This document shows, piece after piece, positions 1 through 5,471 of a stretch of DNA of 5,471 bases. The notes below the pieces were generated by a model, which worked only from the letters and a program-made list of their open reading frames with translations, made no database searches and had not been told where the DNA came from. The DNA lies in the NCBI GenBank assembly GCA_947074265.1, contig CAMTPD010000146.1, positions 1 through 5,471 of the forward strand. Direction: 5' to 3'. Both the position numbers and the translations under genes were made by a program. Each line of letters starts with the position of its first letter. Within the stretch, counting starts at the first letter, position 1. The stretch is from an uncultured Porphyromonadaceae bacterium (GTDB lineage: Bacteria > Bacteroidota > Bacteroidia > Bacteroidales > CAMTPD01).

Positions 1-10
1 TCTTCCGATC
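1..10. other. Probable Illumina adapter remnant at contig end
   Basis: The first ten bases, TCTTCCGATC, are identical to the 3' part of the standard Illumina adapter (GCTCTTCCGATCT). Read on the minus strand they give GATCGGAAGA, the start of the usual read-through adapter. The peptidase on the minus strand follows its family consensus up to Arg-Asp-Phe-Val at 13-24. It then reads Val-Ile-Gly-Arg where M3 peptidases have Glu-(Leu/Ala/Phe)-Pro-Ser-Gln. The break in homology therefore coincides with the adapter match. This is most likely an assembly artefact rather than genomic sequence; base 11 is ambiguous. Confidence 0.85.
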
Positions 11-1560
11 ACTACAAAGTCGCGGTATACAGATGTTCCAGATAGACTTTCATATGTTACATTCGAAAGCATGCCATGTAATGCATGTCCGAATTCATGC
101 AAGAATGTATTAACCTCATCAAACGAAAGTAACGACGGTGTTGTTTCAGTCGGAGGCGTAAAGTTCATCACGATTGAAACATGAGGGCGCGAATCCTTTC
201 CGTCCTTTTTAAATTGTCCTTTAAATTCAGTCATCCATGCACCAGCACGTTTTGAAGCTCTAGGATGGAAGTCGGTGTAAAGAACAGAGATAAAGTTTCC
301 TTTAGAGTCAAAAACTTCGTATGCCTCCGCTTCTTTATTAAATACTGGAATTTTCGTGTTCTTCTTGAAAGCAATACCGTATAAATCTGTTGCTAATCCA
401 AATACGCCTTTCTTAACATTTTCTAGTTCAAAATATGGACGAGTCATTTCGTCATTGACATTGAACTTTACGTTTTTTAGCTTCTCCGAATAATAGCCCC
501 AGTCCCATGGCATCAATTCAATGTATTCCTTATTGTATGCCGCAGCAAAACCTTGTACTTCACTAAGCTCATTTTGTGCGTAAGGTTTGTATGCGTCTAA
601 AAGTTCATTTAATAAGCTATATACATTTTCCTCATTTTGAGCCATACGTTTACGCAGTGTATAATTCGCGTAATTAGGATATCCCATCAAGCGTGCAATC
701 TCAAGACGAGTATTTGCAATCTTTGTGATAATCTCTTTGTTGTCTAACTCATCACCTTTGATACAACGACTATTTGACGCCAGATACATTTCTTTGCGAA
801 GGTCTCTGTTGTCGGCATAAGTCATGAATGGAATATAACTAGGTGCTGATAAATCGAATAAATATCCCTCTTTACCTTTGTTTTTAGCACGTGTAGCCGC
901 AGCTTCTTTTACACTTTCCGGAAGTCCAGATAGAAGAGCTTCGTCTGTAATAATCTTCTCAAATTTATTAGTTTCTTTCAATGCATTTTGACCAAAAGTA
1001 AGCGATAACATGCTTAAGTCTGCATTTAATTGACGATATTTCTCTTTGTCTTCGGCAGAAAGATTGGCACCACGATTACAAAATGCATCGAAAGTGTTTT
1101 GAAGAAGCTTGTCTTGTTCTAAATTCAGATTTAGCTTATCCTTATTATCATATATAGATTTTACTCTAGCGAAAAGTTTCTCATTCAGAAAGATATTGCT
1201 TGAACTTTCTGATAGTTTTGGCGAAATACGTTGTGATATTTCTATCATTTCGTCATTGCTATCAGTGCTTAATAAGTTGAAGAAAACATTTGAAACCTTG
1301 TTCAAAAGCTCACCCGCATTCTCTAAAGCAACGATTGTATTTTCAAATGTTGCCGGTTGTGGGTTATTTGCGATTGCTTCAATTTCTTTTTTCTGCTCAT
1401 CAAGTCCTTGATCAAAAGCAGGTTCGTAGTGCTCTATTTTTATTTTATCAAACGGAACAGTCTCATGCGGGGTCTTATATTTCCCGAAGAAAGGATTTTT
1501 TGCTGTCATGCCAGTAACTATACTACTTAATAAAAGAATGTTTAAAAAGATTTTTCTCAT
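1..1560 (-). CDS. dcp: Secreted M3-family zinc metallopeptidase, Dcp-like (3' end missing)
   Basis: This is probably a peptidyl-dipeptidase, releasing dipeptides from the C-terminus of peptides; an oligopeptidase role is also possible. The reading frame is open for 520 codons from ATG at 1560 to the window edge. Family members are about 680-710 aa, so roughly a quarter is missing. The N-terminus (MRKIFLNILLLSSIVTGMTA) looks like a signal peptide without a lipobox Cys, so the product should be exported, probably to the periplasm. A helical N-terminal region is followed by the catalytic domain, with the M3 motif PWDWGYY at 351-357 and the zinc site HEFGH at 488-492 (bases 85-99). SGTSVYRDFV at 507-516 is closer to Dcp than to oligopeptidase A. 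The third zinc ligand, a Glu expected at 517 (29 residues after His488), is replaced by Val, but that codon lies at the adapter junction. The gene is divergent from the glucan operon. No good promoter was found for it. Confidence 0.93.
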   Translation of the reverse strand, partial: MRKIFLNILLLSSIVTGMTAKNPFFGKYKTPHETVPFDKIKIEHYEPAFDQGLDEQKKEIEAIANNPQPATFENTIVALENAGELLNKVSNVFFNLLSTDSNDEMIEISQRISPKLSESSSNIFLNEKLFARVKSIYDNKDKLNLNLEQDKLLQNTFDAFCNRGANLSAEDKEKYRQLNADLSMLSLTFGQNALKETNKFEKIITDEALLSGLPESVKEAAATRAKNKGKEGYLFDLSAPSYIPFMTYADNRDLRKEMYLASNSRCIKGDELDNKEIITKIANTRLEIARLMGYPNYANYTLRKRMAQNEENVYSLLNELLDAYKPYAQNELSEVQGFAAAYNKEYIELMPWDWGYYSEKLKNVKFNVNDEMTRPYFELENVKKGVFGLATDLYGIAFKKNTKIPVFNKEAEAYEVFDSKGNFISVLYTDFHPRASKRAGAWMTEFKGQFKKDGKDSRPHVSIVMNFTPPTETTPSLLSFDEVNTFLHEFGHALHGMLSNVTYESLSGTSVYRDFVVIGR

Positions 1561-1828
1561 GAATCAAATATTTGGTATCCATAAATCGAATACAAATATC
1601 TTAAATCATTTTTATAATTCCGATTTTATTTAATTCCACTTTGTAATCTGTTTACTTTTTTTATTTATGAAACATCTGTAAGTGTAGCTTTCGTATATTT
1701 CTTTTAGATATGAATATATTAAAACAACAAAGGCTTTCCTATATTGTAAATGTAAAAAATGAGTTTTTGTTTATTTCGGTGGCGATTTTTATAACTAAAT
1801 ACAAGATATAAGTGTTAAATCCAGAGAT

Positions 1829-1853
1829 GCAACTCTTTTAGAGTGTTTGTTGC
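1829..1853. repeat. Inverted repeat just upstream of the promoter
   Basis: ACTCT at 1832-1836 and AGAGT at 1840-1844 form a perfect 5-bp inverted repeat around TTT. Outside it, GCA at 1829-1831 can pair with TGC at 1851-1853, leaving a six-base bulge on the 3' side. The structure ends one base before the -33 element of the debranching-operon promoter. It could be an operator for a regulator binding upstream of RNA polymerase. Equally, a repeat this short can occur by chance in AT-rich DNA. Confidence 0.3.
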
Positions 1854-1884
1854 TTTGTATTATTATTATTGTTTAATACATTTG
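1854..1884 (+). promoter_or_regulatory. Bacteroidota-type promoter for the glucan operon
   Basis: TTTG at 1854-1857 matches the -33 element and TACATTTG at 1877-1884 matches the -7 consensus TAnnTTTG in full. The spacer is 19 nt, within the usual range for the Bacteroidota housekeeping sigma factor. Transcription would start near 1888-1891, giving a leader of about 45 nt before the ATG at 1935. The spacer includes four consecutive ATT units (1859-1870). This is the only site in the intergenic region where both elements and the spacing agree. Its position ahead of three closely packed genes suggests it drives them all. Confidence 0.7.
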
Positions 1885-1934
1885 AGGGAATTAATAAAAA
1901 ATTAAAAAACCATTTGTCGTAAATAATTTGATTA

Positions 1935-3878
1935 ATGAGTTATCTTAAATTCGACAGAACGTTGATGATTAATCTTTCTGAGTCCCTTACTCGGGAAGTT
2001 TTAAGAACTAATCGAAAAGGAGCTTATCACTGCACATCAATTGTTGACTGTAATACGCGTAAATACCATAGTTTGTTAGTAATGCCTGTGAATAATCTAG
2101 GCAAAGACAATCATGTGTTGTTGTCATCACTTGATGAAACTGTGATACAACATGGAGCTGAGTTTAATCTGGGGTTGCATAAATATGCCGGAGAAAACTA
2201 TAGCCCGAAAGGTCATAAATACATTAGAGAGTTTAATTGTGACATTGTACCCCGCACCATCTATAGAGTTGGAGGTGTAATTCTGGCTAAAGAAAAAATA
2301 TTTTCATTATTCGAAAACCGGATATTGATAAAATATACACTATTAGAAGCGCACTCTCCAACAACATTGCGCTTTAGACCTTTCTTAGCCTTTAGAAGTG
2401 TAAAGACAATATCTTATGCAAACGACTATGTGAATAAATCTACAGAGCCTGTTGAGAATGGAGTGAAAACGTGTATGTACAATGGATACCCAGATTTATA
2501 TATGCAGTTTAGTAAAAAAGCAAATTTTGTTTTTTCACCAGACTGGTATTATGGTATTGAGTATCCTAAAGAACAAGAACGCGGATATCCGTATCAAGAG
2601 GATTTGTATGTTCCAGGTTATTTTGAAGTTCCAATAAAAAAAGGAGAAAGTGTAATATTTTCTGCAGGAGATGAGGTTGTAAAGCCACGTCGCTTGAGAT
2701 TTATGTTTGACTCTGAGGCTCACAATAGAACACCTCGTTCTAACTTTTTTAATTGTCTCAAGAATGCTGCACAACAATTTTATTTCAGATTAAAAGAAAC
2801 AGATGCTTATATTTTAGCCGGTTATCCATGGTTTGGTGTACGGGCTCGAGACTTATTTGTATCTCTTCCAGGTTGTACACTTTGTTTAGACGATTCGATG
2901 CGATATCACAAAATAATGGCATCGGCTATTCCTGCACTTCGTAATTTTATGGAGACTGGAGATATGGATCCTGTAATCGAAGAAATAGATGATCCTGATG
3001 TATTGCTATGGGCTATTTGGGCAATTCAACAATATGCAAAGACTCAAGGTTGGGAAAAGTGTATTCAATTATATGGAGACTTTGTAGAAGAAGCTATCCG
3101 ATATATTCGTGAACAAAAGCATCCGTTGATGCGAGAGCAAGATAATGGATTACTATATGTTCAAGCAGAGAATAGGGCTTGTACTTGGATGAATTCAACA
3201 GTCAATGGTGTTCCGGTTGTAAAACGTTCGGGGTGTATTGTCGAAGTAAATGCTTTATGGTACAATGCGCTGGGATTCTATAAAGACCTTTTGATACATA
3301 GAGACGGCGCAGATACCTCTGTTATTGAAGGTTTGATGGATATTGTCAAAGCATCATTTAAAGATACGTTTATCAATCAATACGGGTATCTGTTTGACTC
3401 TGTAGATGGTAATATTGTAGATTGGAGTGTAAGACCTAATATGGTTTTTGCAATCGCATTAGATTATTCACCTCTCAACCGTCATGAAAAACGAACAGTA
3501 CTTGATTACATAACGAAAGAGCTACTAACTCCAAAAGGATTGAGGTCTTTAAGTCCGAAAAGTGAGGGGTATAATCCTTACTACGTAGGAGCACAAATTG
3601 AAAGAGACTTAGCTTATCATCAAGGTACAGCATGGCCTTGGTTGTTTGGCTTCTATTTAGAAGCCTATATCAACGTGTTTGGTCAAAGTGGAATCTCTTT
3701 TGTTGAGCGAATGCTTATTGGGCTTGAAGAAGAAATGCAATTACACTGTGTAGGTACACTCTCTGAGGTTTTTGATGGTAACCCACCATTCTCAGGACGA
3801 GGTGCAATATCTTTTGCAATGAATGTAGCTTCAATACTGCGTGTATTGGATTATCTCAAGAAATGTAATCTCGAATAA
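1935..3878 (+). CDS. Glycogen debranching enzyme-type protein (amylo-alpha-1,6-glucosidase family)
   Basis: This 647-aa protein matches the bacterial glycogen-debranching architecture: an N-terminal beta-rich domain (about residues 15-260) and a C-terminal (alpha/alpha)6-barrel-type GDE_C domain (about 275-640). The family hydrolyses alpha-1,6-linked glucose at branch points; the bacterial form lacks the 4-alpha-glucanotransferase half of eukaryotic debranching enzymes. Recognisable motifs are LRTNRKGAYHCTS (23-35), YPWFGVRARD (297-306), TWMNSTVNG (417-425), VEVNALWYNAL (436-446), RPNMVFA (500-506), YHQGTAWPW (561-569) and LSEVFDGNPP (609-618). Asn420 stands where other members, as I recall, have Asp. 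There is no signal peptide, so it should be cytoplasmic. The ATG at 1935 is chosen because residues before the internal Met11 (SYLKFDRTL) fit the usual N-terminus of Bacteroides homologues. It is the first gene of the operon, 14 nt ahead of a glycosyltransferase. The family call is firm; activity is inferred. Confidence 0.93.
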   Translation: MSYLKFDRTLMINLSESLTREVLRTNRKGAYHCTSIVDCNTRKYHSLLVMPVNNLGKDNHVLLSSLDETVIQHGAEFNLGLHKYAGENYSPKGHKYIREFNCDIVPRTIYRVGGVILAKEKIFSLFENRILIKYTLLEAHSPTTLRFRPFLAFRSVKTISYANDYVNKSTEPVENGVKTCMYNGYPDLYMQFSKKANFVFSPDWYYGIEYPKEQERGYPYQEDLYVPGYFEVPIKKGESVIFSAGDEVVKPRRLRFMFDSEAHNRTPRSNFFNCLKNAAQQFYFRLKETDAYILAGYPWFGVRARDLFVSLPGCTLCLDDSMRYHKIMASAIPALRNFMETGDMDPVIEEIDDPDVLLWAIWAIQQYAKTQGWEKCIQLYGDFVEEAIRYIREQKHPLMREQDNGLLYVQAENRACTWMNSTVNGVPVVKRSGCIVEVNALWYNALGFYKDLLIHRDGADTSVIEGLMDIVKASFKDTFINQYGYLFDSVDGNIVDWSVRPNMVFAIALDYSPLNRHEKRTVLDYITKELLTPKGLRSLSPKSEGYNPYYVGAQIERDLAYHQGTAWPWLFGFYLEAYINVFGQSGISFVERMLIGLEEEMQLHCVGTLSEVFDGNPPFSGRGAISFAMNVASILRVLDYLKKCNLE

Positions 3879-3892
3879 AAGAAGTAAATGTT

Positions 3893-5161
3893 ATGAAAGC
3901 TTTAATGTTTGGCTGGGAGTTTCCGCCTCATATATTAGGTGGACTTGGAACAGCTAGTTATGGACTAACCAAAGGAATGGCAAAGCAGGATGATATGGAA
4001 ATCCGCTTTGTAATACCTAAACCTTGGGGAGACGAAGACAAAAGCTTCTTGAATATACTTGGAGCATGTAATACTCCAATTGTATGGAAGGATGTTGATT
4101 ATGACTATGTAGCTCATAGATTGGGAAAATATATGAACCCGGATGAATATTTCAAGTTGAGAGATCATATCTATGCCGACTTTTCATATCGTTATACCAA
4201 CGATCTGGGTTGTATAGAGTTCTCGGGTAGATATCCGGATAACCTTCTTGAGGAAATCAATAACTACTCTATTGTTGCCGGAGTAATTGCACGAACATAT
4301 GAGTGTGACGTAATTCACTCTCACGATTGGCTTACGTATCCTGCGGGTATTCATGCCAAGAAGGTGACTGGTAAACCTCTCGTAGTACATGTGCATGCAA
4401 CAGACTTTGATAGAAGTAGAGGGAACGTGAATCCTACTGTTTATGGCATTGAAAAGGACGGAATGGATAATGCGGATCATATAATTACGGTTAGTGATCT
4501 TACTCGTCGTACGGTAATTGAAAAATACCATCAAGATCCTTCAAAAGTAACTACTGTACACAATGCTGTAGAGCCAATGAGTGCAGAAATGCTTGCTATT
4601 GAATCTAAGAAAGGGACAGAAGATAAGGTGATTACGTTTCTTGGGCGTATTACAATGCAAAAGGGACCAGAGTACTTTGTCGAGGCTGCAGCAAAAGTGC
4701 TTCAAAAAGCAGAAAACGTCCGTTTTGTTATGGCTGGAAGTGGCGACATGATGGATAAGATGATACAGTTGGCTGCTAAACGTAATATTTCTGATAAGTT
4801 TCATTTTACGGGATTTCTAAAAGGAAAGCAAGTATATGAAATGCTGAAAAGTAGCGACGTTTATGTAATGCCTTCGGTGTCTGAACCATTTGGTATTTCA
4901 CCACTAGAAGCGATGCAATGTGGTATTCCCACAATTATATCCAAACAGTCTGGATGCGCAGAGATTTTAGATCATGCAATAAAAGTAGACTATTGGGACA
5001 TTGAAGCTATGGCAGATGCTATGTACTCAATAATAACTTACCCAGCCATGTCTCAATTTTTACAAGACGAAGGAAAAAGAGAAGTAGACGAAATAAAATG
5101 GGAGTATGCAGGAATGAAAGTGCGTGCGATCTATGATAAAATCATCAAATCAAGAGAATAG
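3893..5161 (+). CDS. GT-B glycosyltransferase, glycogen/starch synthase-like
   Basis: The 422-aa product is a two-domain GT-B retaining glycosyltransferase of the GT4/GT5 type. Its likely role is extending alpha-1,4-glucan chains from a nucleotide sugar, inferred mainly from the debranching and GH57 genes beside it. The N-terminal domain has WEFPPHILGGLGTAS (8-22), corresponding to the glycine-rich donor-binding loop (K-x-GGL in glycogen synthases), then HSHDW (142-146) and HVHATD (166-171). The C-terminal domain has GRITMQKGPEYF (251-262) and the E-x7-E signature at Glu331-Glu339 within SEPFGISPLEA. The length suits a compact GT4/GT5 enzyme and is shorter than typical GlgA (about 470-480 aa). 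The lysine of the classical KTGGL motif is not present. No signal peptide or membrane segment is seen. The only start considered is the ATG at 3893, 14 nt after the previous stop, behind a weak purine-rich stretch. Acceptor and donor cannot be read from sequence, so another hexosyltransferase role remains possible. Confidence 0.9.
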   Translation: MKALMFGWEFPPHILGGLGTASYGLTKGMAKQDDMEIRFVIPKPWGDEDKSFLNILGACNTPIVWKDVDYDYVAHRLGKYMNPDEYFKLRDHIYADFSYRYTNDLGCIEFSGRYPDNLLEEINNYSIVAGVIARTYECDVIHSHDWLTYPAGIHAKKVTGKPLVVHVHATDFDRSRGNVNPTVYGIEKDGMDNADHIITVSDLTRRTVIEKYHQDPSKVTTVHNAVEPMSAEMLAIESKKGTEDKVITFLGRITMQKGPEYFVEAAAKVLQKAENVRFVMAGSGDMMDKMIQLAAKRNISDKFHFTGFLKGKQVYEMLKSSDVYVMPSVSEPFGISPLEAMQCGIPTIISKQSGCAEILDHAIKVDYWDIEAMADAMYSIITYPAMSQFLQDEGKREVDEIKWEYAGMKVRAIYDKIIKSRE

Positions 5162-5175
5162 AAAGAATAGATATT

Positions 5176-5471
5176 ATGAAGACAATTTGTTTTTATTTCC
5201 AGATACATCAACCTTTTCGATTGAAGAGATATAGATTCTTTGATATTGGAAACGACCACTACTATTATGATGACTTTAGTAATGAAGATGTGATACGTCG
5301 CATTGCTGAAAGTTGCTATCTTCCGGCTAATCAGCTAATGCTTGAAATGATTCAAGCGAGCAATAAGCAGTTCAAAGTTGCTTATTCGATTTCAGGATTA
5401 GCGTTGGAACAATTAGAAATTTATGTGCCTGAGGTTATTGATAGTTTTAAAGAGCTAGCAAAAACAGGGTG
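5176..5471 (+). CDS. GH57 alpha-amylase-family protein (3' end missing)
   Basis: The frame starts at ATG 5176, 14 nt after the glycosyltransferase stop, and stays open for 98 codons and two bases to the window edge. The N-terminus MKTICFYFQIHQPFRLKRY carries GH57 conserved region 1, the HQP motif at residues 11-13, on the first beta strand of the catalytic barrel. The stretch that follows (RFFDIGNDHYYYDDF, then VAYSISGLALEQLE) resembles Bacteroides proteins annotated as GH57 alpha-amylases. Full-length relatives are around 450-480 aa, so about one fifth is visible. The catalytic Glu and Asp lie beyond the edge, so intactness cannot be judged. There is no signal peptide, pointing to cytoplasmic action on internal alpha-glucan. 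GH57 also contains 4-alpha-glucanotransferases and branching enzymes, so the exact reaction is open. It is the third visible gene of the operon. Confidence 0.9.
   Translation, partial: MKTICFYFQIHQPFRLKRYRFFDIGNDHYYYDDFSNEDVIRRIAESCYLPANQLMLEMIQASNKQFKVAYSISGLALEQLEIYVPEVIDSFKELAKTG

Larger units (their letters stand above)
1561..1934. other. Divergent intergenic region
   Basis: This 374-base, very AT-rich spacer separates the divergent peptidase and debranching-enzyme genes, so it should carry promoters for both. The plus-strand promoter at 1854-1884 is convincing. For the minus strand the best match is GATATTTG (complement of 1593-1600), which lacks the first T of TAnnTTTG and has no TTTG at the right distance. 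Immediately upstream of the peptidase start is a 10-base palindrome, CAAATATTTG, at 1565-1574. No tRNA, riboswitch or terminator with a GC-rich stem and U-tract was recognised. A 33-codon open frame at 1710-1811 has no supporting signals. The leader before the ATG at 1935 is A-rich and lacks a Shine-Dalgarno sequence, as is common in Bacteroidota. Confidence 0.8.

Noticed and set aside
1..12. Peptidase with a mutated zinc ligand (Glu to Val) as a pseudogene or inactive paralogue
   Set aside because: The change coincides with a ten-base adapter match at the contig edge, and the rest of the frame is intact, so an artefact is the better explanation.
1109..1517. Two overlapping plus-strand open frames of 100 and 75 codons
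   Set aside because: They lie antisense to the M3 peptidase, whose minus-strand frame has clear family motifs. Their translations are low-complexity Ser/Leu/Phe-rich, typical of shadow frames.
1593..1600. Candidate minus-strand -7 element GATATTTG for the peptidase
   Set aside because: It misses the first T of TAnnTTTG, and no TTTG lies 19-21 nt upstream on that strand, so it is not called as a promoter.
1710..1811. A 33-codon plus-strand open frame starting MNILKQQRL with a short hydrophobic stretch
   Set aside because: It has no ribosome-binding signal, no well-spaced promoter and no recognisable family. A frame this short is expected by chance in AT-rich intergenic DNA.
2535..2777. Minus-strand open frame of 80 codons
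   Set aside because: It is antisense to the debranching-enzyme gene, has no family resemblance and no promoter, and is a shadow of the real gene.
3965..4804. Three minus-strand open frames of 67, 116 and 87 codons
   Set aside because: All are antisense to the glycosyltransferase, which has continuous family motifs. Their translations show no domain-like pattern.
1..5471. CRISPR array, mobile element, tRNA or rRNA, phage or defence system
   Set aside because: No direct-repeat array, transposase or integrase motif, terminal inverted repeats, RNA-gene signature or defence-family protein was seen on either strand.

Overview
The window reads as an AT-rich chromosomal fragment of a Bacteroidales-type bacterium (phylum Bacteroidota). 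Three things support this. The encoded proteins resemble those of Bacteroides and Parabacteroides relatives as I recall them. The start codons lack a clear Shine-Dalgarno sequence. The one convincing promoter has the Bacteroidota form: TTTG, 19 nt, then TAnnTTTG. These are judgements from reading, not from a database search.

Layout. Positions 1-1560 (minus strand) hold the first 516 or so codons of a secreted M3-family zinc metallopeptidase resembling peptidyl-dipeptidase Dcp. It runs off the left edge. The outermost 10 bases, TCTTCCGATC, match the end of the standard Illumina adapter, and the protein departs from the family consensus exactly there, so the left edge is probably an uncleaned contig end. 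Positions 1561-1934 are a divergent intergenic region with a plus-strand promoter at 1854-1884. Positions 1935-5471 (plus strand) hold three tightly spaced genes: a 647-aa glycogen-debranching-type protein, a 422-aa GT-B glycosyltransferase resembling glycogen synthases, and the first 98 codons of a GH57 alpha-amylase-family protein, cut by the right edge. Both gaps between them are 14 nt, with no terminator visible.

Together the three plus-strand genes look like an operon for making and remodelling an intracellular alpha-glucan such as glycogen. The glycosyltransferase would extend alpha-1,4 chains. The GH57 enzyme would cleave, transfer or branch them. The debranching protein would deal with alpha-1,6 branch points. 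None has a signal peptide, so all should act in the cytoplasm. The peptidase is divergent, carries a signal peptide and looks functionally unrelated.

I see no mobile element, CRISPR array, tRNA or rRNA, and no clearly undescribed system. The points most worth a second look are the adapter remnant that mimics loss of a zinc ligand, an Asn at the expected general-acid position of the debranching enzyme, and a short ATT repeat between the two promoter elements.
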